NCBI GenBank assembly: GCA_023375785.1
Contig: SZWC01001503.1
Coordinates: 37,831-101,830, forward strand
From: Penium margaritaceum
Lineage: Eukaryota; Streptophyta; Zygnematophyceae; Desmidiales; Peniaceae
Reading direction: 5' to 3'
Length of the DNA: 64,000 nt
The translations under genes were made by a program, and so were the position numbers. Positions 30,701-48,000 of the stretch are shown piece by piece (the stretch's first letter is position 1; each line of letters opens with the position of its first letter). The notes beneath the pieces are model-generated. The model ran no database searches, was not told the DNA's origin, and saw nothing but the letters and a program-made list of their open reading frames with translations.

Positions 30701-33041
30701 TCATACACAAAGAAAGGAGTGTATGTATGGGTGTAAAGTGCTCCCTTCTAAGAGAGTGCACTTAGGGCATACACTGAAAACCAGTGAATGAAATGCCCTG
30801 GATTAGCCATACCTCTCTGAAATGGGTACCATTGGCTGCTGCTCTCGTCCCTGTCAAAAACACACTACTTTTGAACTAGGTTAGATGAGATAACCGATCT
30901 CAACGATCCTGGATTCTATCCACGAATGAAGTGTTTAGCGTATGGTGATCAGCAAATGGGTGCACCATGATCACAATCATTACGGCACAAGTTGGACGAA
31001 CACCTTTCGGTTGTCAATTCCATGTGATTGTGATCAAACACTTCCGAATCACATCGGGTGATCCTGGAACAACTAGTTCCTAGATTTTTCTGCGATTATG
31101 TAATTGTGTCCTATGGTTCTATTCGATAACCCATCACGGATTGTGTTTGCCAAGTCACAATGAAACATGTGTAATGTCTTCTGTTGTGTACATTTGGTAC
31201 TTCCACTCAATAGAATTTTTTCCATATGCCTCACCCAAGGCACTTGTAAAGGGGAATGCCCTCATTGAAGACATCCGGCAAACAACCAACGTTGTGGATA
31301 CCCCCGCGGCGACATCCAAAACATATTGTACTTGCATTAAGCAATGTACTTCAATTGAACCATCTCGAGAGCCAAGGGAGTTGAGCCCTTTACCATGACC
31401 TTCCGGGTCATCAAAGCGTGGTTCGACTACACCATGATCGGTATGATCTCTCCCGGAGATTGGTTTTTTTTAACAAATCGGATAGCCGATGCTATACCCT
31501 GCCTTTGGTATGATCGGAATCCATCCACATGGTATTTGAAGAGCGTGACGTACACGACTGGTGAACCATGTCACGATGCCCTCAACTTTGAGACGTCTCT
31601 CCAAACATCAAAAGAATCAGATGAGAGATCTCGTTTCTCAAGGTCCTTGAAGAGTCTTCATATCAACATTTAGTCACGGTCATTATTTTGTCTCAATGTT
31701 GATTTTGACTCGTTATGTGGTCGGTCGGACCACCAAGATGTATGTGCTAACACATTGTTAGCCTAAAGCTATCAGCTTAAAGATCGTCTCCACGGTCATA
31801 AACCTAGACCATGACGTGATCCCAACTATGTTGTAGTTGGTTTATAGAAATATATGAGATCGTCATAGTTCTCAGGAGCAACATTAGTAGAAAATGAGTG
31901 TCGATCATTTTCTTTGAAATGGATTTTCATCCAACTGTGGATGAATTTATTTTATTGACATTGGTTCACGTACTTTTGTCTATCAATGTTCATGACATGT
32001 TCACTGGCTGAGTGATGATAGAGTGAAGGTTTCCCCTTCAAATTTGTTCACTTTTGACATTTGGTCAATCTTGTCATACGAAAGAAAGTAACTCTTAGTC
32101 TTCGACCACCGCATTGCGGCATATCTGTCCCCCTCTGGTGTATTTGCAACCCCCACTCAAAAGGATCCTTGTCTTTTTAATAGGGTTGTCGGTACACTCA
32201 TGTAACTTTGTATAGTCGGTACCGGTCAGGTATCCCGATTTTTATCCATCACTCACCGAGTGAGAGGGTGTCAATGGTTTTACCATTGAGAATTCATTCA
32301 AGGATGTCATCCTTGACACATTCAATCATGGACCGATGTTTGCATCGGCCATGACTAATGATGCATAGAACCTCCGTAAGGTACTAATGCATCCAGTATA
32401 CATTGTGTACGCATAGCGTGATATCAATCCTCGAGGATTGGAGTCGGCATGAAAACACACTAGGTCTAATTAGCATTTCATGACATATTCATGACACGGG
32501 CTAAGTCATGAAACAATCGCTTTTCCCGTTGAGCAGTGTAGTGCAAAGGGACGTGTGCATGTTGTAGCACACGTCTTGCGTCCACCAAACCACGTGTTTG
32601 GTGTAATGGTATCACCATTTATATCCAAACACCAGTTGATATCACCAACTTGTTCAAATGTGACAAAACCATTGTGATCATTCGTCCGTCCGACCTATCC
32701 ATAACTGGGTGTCGTGATCGACGCACCAATACTTAGTGGATAACGTTTTTGTGCATGTCATGCACGGTTCCCACATATGCCGTGTACCCAATTTCACGTG
32801 GCTAAAGTACCATGTTATGAATTGCATACCTTGACCTATTGAAAAGAGGGTTGTCTTAAGCACTTGGTCATGCGCGATGACCTCCAGCGGTCATACAAGC
32901 CATGCATGTTTTGGAATTGGTACTCAACTTTCTTGGCTTTTGTAGCACATTCCATCTATGGAAACGGAGGAGTTCGTCCCCTTTTAGCATGGTCCAGATT
33001 TGAGGAAGTCGTCCGCGTCACATATATCTTTTATCCATTAA

Positions 33042-33149
33042 AATTTGGTTCGTACTTCTTTCATGAAAGTGGATGTCGACTGCACATTAAAGTGGATGTC
33101 GACTGCACAAAGAATGTCAGAAAAATTGGTTCGTACTTCTTTCATGAAA
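33042..33149 (+). repeat. nested short direct repeats
   Basis: TTGGTTCGTACTTCTTTCAT occurs at 33,043 and 33,126. Between them AAAGTGGATGTCGACTGCAC is itself duplicated (33,066 and 33,090). Confidence 0.85.
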
Positions 33150-33339
33150 AACGAAAAACTGGCGAGCACGTCAAGTGCCTTTTTTGTTTGATGCTTGGAA
33201 TCTTCGAAGTGTCACCCGCTTTTGTGTTAGGAAACTGTCGGTCTTCCCCTTTTTGATGAACAAAAAAACATTGAAGAAAAATGATTGAGAACTTCTCAAT
33301 TCATTTAGGAGTTAAGAATAAGCTTCATTTTTTACAATG

Positions 33340-33645
33340 GTCAACCCATGGCCAGCAAGGCCAAACCTCGAGTCCAGCCGAGGAAGTCATCCTTGCCTCT
33401 AGTGCTAGTAGCACTTAGAGATTCGAAAACTTTGAAGCTAAGTTTGAGCTTCAAACTGGTTTTTACGGCGACCAAAGTGGATACCAAAGAGAGGATTTGC
33501 CCTCGTCTTTGTGTGGATCCAGGCGGGTTCAAAACAAAGAGTGTTTTGGAGACAAAAGGAAACATTGGTTATCCCGGGGTTTGAACCATTGACGTTTTGA
33601 CTCGCGACAAATCGTTCCTTAATTGCGCTACTTGCGCATGTTGCA
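33340..33645 (-). mobile_element. tRNA-derived SINE-like unit
   Basis: On the minus strand TAGCGCAATTAAGG (A-box-like, near 33,629) is followed 43 bases later by GGTTCAAACCC (B box, near 33,580), the spacing of a tRNA. A ~240-base body follows, including a 9-bp hairpin at 33,431-33,455. No poly(A) tail or target duplication was identified, so the limits are approximate. Confidence 0.4.
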
Positions 33646-33699
33646 AAATGTCAGTTGCTTTCTTATGTATTGTAAAGAATTTCCGCGGGGCCATCCCGC

Positions 33700-34450
33700 C
33701 ACCAGAGAGGGGAGGAGGAGGAAGCTTCCTCTCCTCCTTCCTTCTTGGGCCGTGGGCCCACGTGAGAGGAGGAAGGGGGAGTTCGTCCTGTTGCCTCCCC
33801 CTTGAACTTTCGGCCTCCTCATGGGGGGGGATGAAGATAGGAATGAGATCGTCTCCTCTCCTCCCTCTTCTTGAGGGGAGAGAGGAGAGATTGCCCCCTC
33901 TCCCCCCCCCTTGGGTAGCCGGCCGGTGTCAAATGGGGGAGGGGATCACACACTCTCCCCCCACCTTGTCATCAACGCACCGTTGGTGCCATGACCAAGC
34001 AGAGAGGGAGAGGGGGCTTGCCCCCCTCCTCCCCCTTGGTGCCGTTGGCACAGGTACAAGGGGTAAAGGGGGGGGGGAGGCTTGCCCCTCTCCTCCCCCT
34101 TGGCGTCGTCGACGGCGTGGAGGAGGGGGAGAGGGTGGGGGGGGGCTCGCCCTACTCCTCCCCCTTGGCACCATCGGTGCAATGGGCAAGGGGAGAGGGG
34201 GCGGCTTGCCCGTCTCCTCCCCGTCGGCATCGTTGGTGCCATGGGAGAGGGGGAAAGTTGTGGAGTTGTCCCACCCCTCCCCCTTGGTGTTGTACCGCCC
34301 ATGGATGAGTGGGAGCGGGGGGGCCTGTCCCTCTCCTCCCCTTTGGCATGTTTGGCACCATGAACAAATGAAAGGGAGAGGGGGGGCGGGCCCCTCCCCC
34401 CCCCCCTTCAGCACTGTTGGCGCCAAGTACGGGGAGGGGGAGGAGTAGGA
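33700..34450 (+). repeat. C-rich ~62-bp minisatellite, G-quadruplex-prone on minus strand
   Basis: Units of GG(C/T)TTGCCC..CTCCTCCCCCTTGG followed by a short GGTGCC-type hairpin start near 34,015, 34,078, 34,145, 34,203, 34,265, 34,323 and 34,387 (58-67 base spacing), with decayed units to the left. Long G runs alternate with long C runs. The 283-codon plus ORF (33,597-34,448) and minus ORFs across it are by-products of the repeat. Confidence 0.8.
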
Positions 34451-34858
34451 GGTTTGCCGCTCTCCTCTGCGGTGGTACCCTGACAAGGGGGGCAAGGTGG
34501 GTTAGGGAGAGACACTCCCCTCCCCTCCCTTCTTGGACTGACTCTCGGCTCTTGGATGAGCTCTCCGACGAGCTCCGTCGGACCTCCAATGTTGCCGGTC
34601 TAGCGACGTTTGGTGACTCCACTTGCCTCTTTCATCAATGTTCTTTTAATTTTTCACTCAAGCTATCGGCTCGATATCTTTGCACTTTCTCACCTTGTAA
34701 TGGAGTTACCTCTGCCGATCGGGCGTTGTTTGAATGACCGGTCCAAACATTTATCCCTTTCTTGTAGAGTGGATCATCGGCTGACGCCGTCTGTCGTTGT
34801 TGAATTTCGAAGCCTGAATGTTTTCGACACTCAGAATTTCTTTTTTTGAGGAAGCTCT

Positions 34859-34871
34859 GGCTCTGATGCTC
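34859..34871 (-). other. possible decayed primer-binding site
   Basis: The minus strand reads AGCATCAGAGCC, 10 of 12 like the tRNA-iMet site. It might mark another minus-strand LTR element whose LTR would lie to the right, but no matching LTR pair was found. Confidence 0.25.
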
Positions 34872-36070
34872 GTGCAACAGTAGTGGCCAATTTGGAATGA
34901 ATTCTTGAACCCAAAACATAGGCCCTAAAAAAGTGTAGTCCAAGGAGAAGGGCGAATGGTGGCCTCAGCCGCTTTGGTTGAGACGAATCGTGCCACCAAT
35001 GGACAGGGTTGTCATAGGGCATGGACGTTAAACAGTAATCCTAAGCCTAATCGTTCCACGTGGCATTGCCACACTGGAACAGACTCTAGCGGCTAACTAG
35101 AGGGGAGGAGGAGTGATGCGATGGATTTTCCATCGCAACACTCCTTTCACCTATAATTCGTTCACCAATATTTTCTAGGCTAGAGTTGAACTAGACTCTA
35201 GCCCATTATGTTTTTTCGAGCTTTGGCTGCCCAAAACCTGAGCCTCGAGTAGCCAAAGTACCCGATGAATATTTAAGGATCATTTTGAACCCTGAAAATG
35301 GCTCGTACCCTACACAATGTATGAGTTGCTCTCACCATGCCAAAGTAGATCCCGGATTATCAGAGCAAAGTCCCTCCTGCTCTCATATAATTGGGTGGTG
35401 ACAGCTTGCTGGCTTAAGCCTCTTAGCATGCAAGGGAACTAGGAGTACACGCTAAAGCCATGGCAATGGCAAGCTCGAGGAGATAGAATCCTTGTATGAA
35501 TCACGAAGGTAAAATAAGACACAGGAGTGAGGAGTGAGCAAGGTGATAACATCAGGTCGATCAGGCCACCCACGTGAAATGCTTGACGTTGGGCCCAGCC
35601 GCTGACCTGCACTCAAACAAAACTGATCGGCAGTGCGCCGCCGGTGTTTCTCACACTGTGGCATAACCGGCAGTGTGGTCCCGCAAGATCAATAACCTGG
35701 TTCTCTACACAAACACCCATGTAAGGCATGCACACCACAGCACACATAACCACATCGCTCATGAGCGTATGTTGGTGCATGTCTCATAGTATGAGATGTT
35801 TTTTCGTTTTCTAAAACAAAGATTAACCATACTATGTTGAAACGAGCAGTTATGCTCTCAGACACAACTGAAATGAGGTAGCTTGTGCGAGTATTTCACC
35901 TTCTCAAGACGCCAGGCATACATGGTGCACCATGTGTGCGCATTGAGCTTCAAGTCAGTTTAGTCACATGTAGTGACAGTGGGTCATGTGGAAGGAATCA
36001 AGAGTTCAATTGTGTGTCTTCCAGCCACAACCAATACCACTGTCACTTATCACGCACTCAGTGTGCGTCA

Positions 36071-42000
<5,930 letters not shown>

Positions 42001-45000
42001 AAAGCGTATTGGTCAAGATACAAGTAGAAACCACAACCCTTGTTACAAGAGTAGTTGAGCCTCTCGCGTTCACGCTTTTGTCTTTGCACAACGTCTTGCT
42101 GATTTTCATATGAACATATCTTTCTGATTTTCCCATATTTCTTCGAGAGTTTTCTTCTATTATTCAGGTTTAGGAATATGTTTAAACCTTTCATAAGGTC
42201 TGTTAGAAAAGTGGGGACTTTTTTTTTTGGGTAATGCTAGGGTGACTTCTTCATGGCGCAAAAAGATGCACCTTGCATATATTCAGAGTCATTGTATTCT
42301 GAATCATGTTTAGTTAAACTTCCTTTGATATGTTTAAATCACATGATTTATCTTATTGATAAAGATTCACCTTCTTCGTTACTGTTTCATGATTGTTGTC
42401 TCACGTACGTCCTTGAGTGTTTTCACACTTGTCATTGAAGTGCATCTACGATTAAATCTAGCTCAATCAAGCCTCTACTTTTTCAGGACTTCCAAATGCT
42501 GTGATATCTTCATTCTGTCGGCCTCTTCCCATTTCACCTGTTTGACATAAGTTTTGCTGGATCGAATGATGGTTTTTCATTACTACTCTGTTAGGGATAG
42601 CTTAATTATTGTTGCGAAAGAGATGTGCTTTTATGTTTCACTGGTATCCGGATGCTGCTCATTGTTTCTAGTGGGTAACAACCGAATCAGCCCGTCTAGT
42701 CGAATGTCCCAATGCATTGCCGTACTTCCTTTTCTCCTATTCGTCAACAGACGTCAGCGGACTGCCGGCAGCTGTCAAGAAAATCCTTTAGTTTGATGGA
42801 CCGTTGTTCAACGGAAGCACATACTATGTTATGACTGCCTCGTTGGCCGTCTCACTTGTTTGGTGGTTTTGAAGAGAAGCTGTCCATCCAACCTCACCTG
42901 AGCCTTTTGCGCACACCGCCATCCGAACGGGACTGAGATGATGGGATAACGGTGTTTGTTCCCTCAGGGCCGTCACTGGTTTGATCGAACCGCTGTCCTG
43001 GCCATAGGCGCTTTTCCAAAGATGCAAGACGAAATGACGACAAGTAATACATCGGATTAGGGCAATGCAATCATAATTTCAGAGGTTCGAACCGGATAAC
43101 TGTCAGTTGACATTTCGGCTCAACCCGTAAACGTTTGCGGAACCGCGATTAACCAGTTCCTGCAAACACTTTCGCACCATCCCAATATTTTGGGTTTGAC
43201 AAGAGTAGCCACATTAAGCACAGTCTTTGCAACGCCCAGGGCCCGCTTATGGTGACCTCATTGGCTCTCGAGGTTCGTCCCCACTGAAAGCGTGGTGTAG
43301 ACTGTGGAGGTTGTCGAATGCTCTAGAAATGATTCGAGTTGACATCAAAGCAGGTTTCGACGGACCCGATATACGGCAACGATACTTCAGACCCAGGTGG
43401 TCGAGTAAACCACCACAAACATTCCACGAATTAATGTCAATCCTTTTGTCTAGATAGAGTCGAAAGAACCGCACTCATCGCCACCCATTGCAATGAGAGA
43501 TAATGGAATCGACTAAAAAACAAAAGAACGCTGCTGGACGGCAAGGGAAAGCCAGACAGGTTTGAGGCGGCACACCTGATTTTGGTTAACAAACTTCTAC
43601 TGGTGCGCTAGGTGAATGACGTCGATTTTTTTGCGGTGTTTCCTGATCTAACCGAAGTTCATCTGACATGGGAATCAAAGCGCGCTTTCAGACGAAAACA
43701 GAACGATTGCTGAGTCAGCTAGGAGCACATCGCGGATGATTCCCGCGCAGTTGAAGCGCAGCAGCGAGGGTTTCAGAGGATCTGTTTTCTACAATTGTTT
43801 AAGAAGAAAAATGTTGAACATCGAATGATATGGAGTTGCTTTGCCTTGTGGAGACACCGTAGCCGACTAGACAAAACAAAACAAGATATCGAGGTCATCC
43901 CGGACACCAGGTTAAAAAAGACCAGTTTCAACCTGCGAATGTAGTTTGTTTTCATGGTCGAAGAAATGTTACCTCCCAGGCCCCACTACCGAGGGGCCTG
44001 GGAGGTGACGAAACTTCACTAAGACCCTCAGCCCCGTAGTGTTATGATGGGGTCATCGCCAAAAACGCTTTTTACAACAAATTCCGCTGGTATCGCTCGC
44101 AAATCTCAGTCGGGTAGCTGAAATAATTATAAAATTTCCTTTGTTTATGGTTTCTTTGCATTTTCCGTACATGTTTTTAAGGTTTGTTGAAGATAGTTTC
44201 AGTCTCCGAAGTCTGTTCTGCAGGATGAGATGGTCAGAGGTGCCGGTATCTTGCACCAGAAATGCTCTGGACGTCGCACAGATAGGAAATCGGATAGCAA
44301 GGAATTCTAAAAGTTACAGAGGCACGAATTCGTGAACACCTCAATAAGGACTTGCATTGATCCGGTGCGGTGAAGAAAGCGGCGGATTGTTCTCCTCAAC
44401 AAGTGCCAAATGAGAACCCAAACTGTATTGTTGTTATCGGCCCTAGGCCGACCAAAGTGAGGGGCGTGTACTAGCTTCCTTGTTGCGGAATTGTCTGTCC
44501 ACGAGGGTAAACCTCAATCAATGGAATCGGACGTGAACTGCAGAGATCAACCCGGTCTGTTGCCCCGATTAATCGAATGACAGAAGTACAAGATATCAGC
44601 GGCAAACTGCAGAACTAAGATAATTGTATCTATACGGCAGCTCAAAAACCATGTTCGTTCGATACACACATCGAAATCCAACCGTGTATATGAAGCACAA
44701 AGCCGCCAACACTGGCAATTACACACCCGGTACTTACTACTCCAGCGCCAGTTTTCCACGTGGCAAGAGTCTCCGAAACGCTTGACTTTTCGAGAAACGA
44801 CTGAATTCCATAGCTTCAGTGGTTAGTGAGTTTAGGTCCATCGCAAGAGCTATTTGTACCGCGACACATTCTCGTGATTGGATCGAGCCATCGGAGACCA
44901 ACTTTCTTCGTGTCGAACGCAGACATCGATGGCAGTGGAGCTTGTGGTCTGTAAAATGTTCTTTGCCGGACACGTCAAGGGGAAGCCATGCTGCATCCCA

Positions 45001-46689
45001 GGCAACGCTCGATGTAGAAAAAGTCCATCCGCCGTTGTAAGCCTCACAGCAGCAGTATACGATTGTAAGATCCATACACCATAAACTTAGTGAAAAAAAT
45101 GTGCAGTGGTCATCAATACCATCCCTAAACGGGAAACATGAAAAACACTGACGTCAACAAATAAAAGTGAAGCTCACAGGATTGTCTGAAGAGAAATTGA
45201 ACAGAAGCTTTCTAAAAAATGCACAACTAAGCTCACTTGGCTTCAACTTGTTAAGAGAAAGTAGATCAATACCTTTCTTAAACGTTGCCTTCTTCACAAT
45301 CTCCATTTGTACAAGGGTGTCATGTACAAAGAATCTTCTATCTTCTTCTTAGAATCATAGAATAAAATGCTTTGAAGATCATATCCATAACTCTGGTAAA
45401 ATCATCAGTCCAGAATCAATCTTGTGATAGAAAAATTCCTAATATGAGGAAATCATACACGTAAGCCAATTACTTTGGATGCAAAGCACTTATAATCTAG
45501 GAAAAAAACTAGATGTTGAAAGTATTCTTTGATACTAAATCATTGAAAGAAGTGATTGATGTAAGATATTTAATATTGGAGAATCAACATGTTGATTAAT
45601 CTTCATGGTAACTCAAATCGATATAAATGTAAAAGAAATGAATTTCATAATGTGAATTTTCTTTTCACCATTAGATCATCTTACAGAAAAAATATTTTTA
45701 CAGAAATCAATTTTGCATGAAGTTTTCAAATTCGTCTGTAGGCAGGCTTTTTGTTAATATTTTTATTCTCCATGCATTTTTTCCACAAACGTTTTTGGTG
45801 TCCTTGAATTTAAAACTTGCCTATGGTTATGGAACTCTTCACTTGCCAATGGTCAATCACTATGAAAGGAGAATCGACTTGAGAAAGAAAAATTGAAAGT
45901 TTTGATGCTTAAGCTTTGATTGCGTCAGAACTTAAAATCAAATCTCCTTTATAGCCAACTTTGCACATTGTATTTTCGTCCTTTTGTCCTTTCATAGTGA
46001 GAGCTGACATGAGCTACCGATTTGGTGGATCTAAAAAAGTTAAGGAAAATGGGAAAAAAAGTTCTTAATCGATATTTCTATCATTTTTTGACTTTTTTAC
46101 AACGTGAATCAGAAAAAAAATTATAAAATAATATGCATCATTGTGATTTACCGAGTTCTTACGCTCATGTTTTGCCAAAATGCCTTGTATTTGTTCGGTT
46201 TATTTCTAGTCGAGGGAAATAAAATTCATTTCCTTTACGCATAGAAGTCAATTCTCAAGTCATGTTCTTTACAACATTTGTGTGTTCAGAAAACTAGAAC
46301 ATTGATGGTTGAAAGCACACTTGGACCCAATATATAGCACACATGATTAGTTAGCGTATACGTATACACATATATTACAAGTAGAAGCATGTACAAGGAT
46401 CATGATTCAAACAGCTCACTAATGCTATGCCTCTTTACTCGACGTGTAGTATTAGGTGTTCTCGTTGTACAATCAGAGTAGCGCACCAAGTGTTGGCAAC
46501 AGAAATTGGATGTAGTTTGAACCAAACGACATCCGCACTAGAAGCCTTCTCATCGAGGGACCTCAGTGACTATGTACATTCTACACTGTACAAGGTTCAA
46601 ATAAAGAAGGCTGCACTTGGACATCTGGACGTAAGAGGTATGTGTATTTGAAATATGGGTGCTTGAGTTAACAACTAAAGGCCGGGAGA
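42001..46689. other. non-coding or unrecognised; slightly GC-richer at 42.7-45.1 kb
   Basis: The segment 42,700-45,100 is less repetitive and less AT-rich than its surroundings and could hold exons. The longest frame is a minus-strand 112-codon ORF (45,075-44,737) whose product resembles nothing I recognise. Beyond 45.1 kb the sequence becomes AT-rich and featureless. Confidence 0.4.
43971..44006. other. perfect 14-bp GC-rich hairpin
   Basis: Arms ACCTCCCAGGCCCC and GGGGCCTGGGAGGT enclose the 8-base loop ACTACCGA. The same architecture and a similar loop (GCTACCTC) occur at 3,256-3,291 inside the TIR element. Confidence 0.85.
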
Positions 46690-46954
46690 CTAAGTGGCTT
46701 GATGGTCTTTTAAGTAGTCTTGAGGCGGGTCTCCCTTCCAAAGCCCTTGGCTTGGAGGTATTATGAAGTTGCACAATGTCTTCTGGTGGTCGCATAAACA
46801 CTAAGGTGGTTAAAAAACCAATTTGGTGGTTCTATAACCTTCTCAGTAGTTGCACAACCCTCCAAGCTAGCTGAAGGGCATCGGGGAAGATGAAGGGTCA
46901 CCAGGAAGCTAAAGGGCAACTTGTAGATGAAGGGTCACAAGCTATCAAGAGTAG

Positions 46955-46960
<6 letters not shown>
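46690..46960 (+). repeat. partial copy of the 47.2/56.6 kb dispersed repeat
   Basis: Phrases such as CTTGGCTTGGAGGT, AGTTGCACAACC, AGCTGAAGGGCAT and GATGAAGGGTCAC match those at 47,630-47,740 and 57,050-57,150. It is cut by the (CT)n tract. Confidence 0.65.
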
Positions 46961-47008
<48 letters not shown>

Positions 47009-47111
47009 NNNNNNNNNNNNNNNNNNNNNNNNNNNNNNNNNNNNNNNNNNNNNNNNNNNNNNNNNNNNNNNNNNNNNNNNNNNNNNNNNNNNNNNNNNNN
47101 NNNNNNNNNNN

Positions 47112-47157
<46 letters not shown>
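46961..47157. repeat. (CT)n microsatellite containing a 103-N assembly gap
   Basis: CT dinucleotides from 46,961 to 47,008, N at 47,009-47,111, and CT again to about 47,155. The gap is inside the repeat, so its true length is unknown. Confidence 0.97.
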
Positions 47158-47158
<1 letters not shown>

Positions 47159-47160
47159 GT

Positions 47161-48000
47161 GAGGACATGAACTTAATGTTGAGATTTGCGGAAGGTGGGT
47201 GGGTGAAACTGGACTGAAATCTTGGAAGAGCAGCGCGGTTTGTGAAATCTGAAGTATATGTAGGAATTTGTAGATCATGTGGAGAAGTACATGAAGAGAT
47301 CCCTCAACCAGCTACAAGGATGTACTCACAAGTGCAGACTTGAGCACCCACAGGGCGGCTGGCGTGATTGCCTTGATACTAAGTTTGAAAAACTAGAACT
47401 AGAATAAAGTACTTGTAGAGCTTCTAGCTTGCATTGAACAAGGCACAGGCCTTTGTTAGATGTGTTTCCCAAGGGACAGTCTTGTAGTGTTAGATGCTGA
47501 GGCATTAAGTGGTAGACTTAGGAGGCATCACAAGGAATGTGATAATGAATAAGGGCTTTGCCAAGGCATTAATGGACTAAATAGACTGAGCCCCTTCAGT
47601 AGTCATGGTAGGGCCTCCTTGTTGGCTCTATCCTTGGAGGTTTTGGTAGTTGCATAACCACCTGGGTGGTTACATAACCAATTGGGAGGTTACATAATCA
47701 CCCAGGCAAGTTGAAGAGTCACCTTGAAGATGGAGGGTCACTCGCAACCACTAGAGGTGGAAGATGCACTAATAGTTGAAGAGTCACGAGGAGGTAGTTA
47801 AAGGTTGACCAACTACCCTTCAGCTGGTAACTGAAGGGTCATAGCCTCCAAGGGCTTCCAAGTTCACCTCAGATGTTCTAGAGATAGGGATTTGAACCTC
47901 CCCTGCATCCCTTTAAGAAGGTGAATTTTATGGGCCTCCAAAGTAAATAAACTGTACCACGAGATGCATTTTAACCAAACCCGGCCATCAAAATTGGTTA
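47161..48000 (+). repeat. dispersed ~840-bp repeat, copy A
   Basis: Aligns over its length with 56,571-57,430 in the same orientation. Shared pieces include GGAAGGTGG.TGG, CTTGTAGTGTTAGATGCTGAGGC-like, CATAACCACCTGGGTGGTTA (itself a hairpin), GAAGATG.AGGGTCA, and ATGCATTTTA.CCAA near the end. No ORF. Type of repeat not determined; it could be an LTR pair of a non-autonomous element. Confidence 0.75.

Larger units (their letters stand above)
30880..36070. other. hairpin-dense non-coding field
   Basis: No convincing gene. The stretch is packed with short perfect inverted repeats whose stems all differ. Examples: 12-bp arms 30,968-30,979 / 31,025-31,036; 9-bp 31,662-31,670 / 31,695-31,703; 7-bp 31,822-31,840; 8-bp 32,271-32,289; 9-bp 32,298-32,316; 12-bp with one bulge 32,326-32,354; 16-base palindrome 32,425-32,440; 9-bp 32,550-32,575; 8-bp 32,583-32,603; 9-bp 33,431-33,455; 14-bp with an internal loop 35,110-35,144; 9-bp 35,178-35,203; palindrome 35,920-35,935. 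Loops are mostly 1-8 bases, often five. A SINE-like unit and a C-rich minisatellite lie within. What it does is unknown. Confidence 0.6.

Noticed and set aside
31141-31673. Two ORFs (85 and 92 codons) overlapping by ATGA
   Set aside because: They resemble no protein I know and lie in the hairpin field; an ATGA overlap is not expected of plant nuclear genes.
31600-32900. CRISPR-like array
   Set aside because: The hairpins are all different in sequence and spacing, and there are no direct repeats with spacers; the context is eukaryotic.
33597-34448. 283-codon plus ORF
   Set aside because: Translation of the C-rich minisatellite; equally long ORFs occur on the other strand.
35350-35372. TTATCAGAGC, a primer-site-like motif on the plus strand
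   Set aside because: No LTR could be defined next to it; the match is short.
43080-43110. GGTTCGAACC, a B-box-like motif suggesting a tRNA gene
   Set aside because: No matching A box or cloverleaf could be folded upstream.
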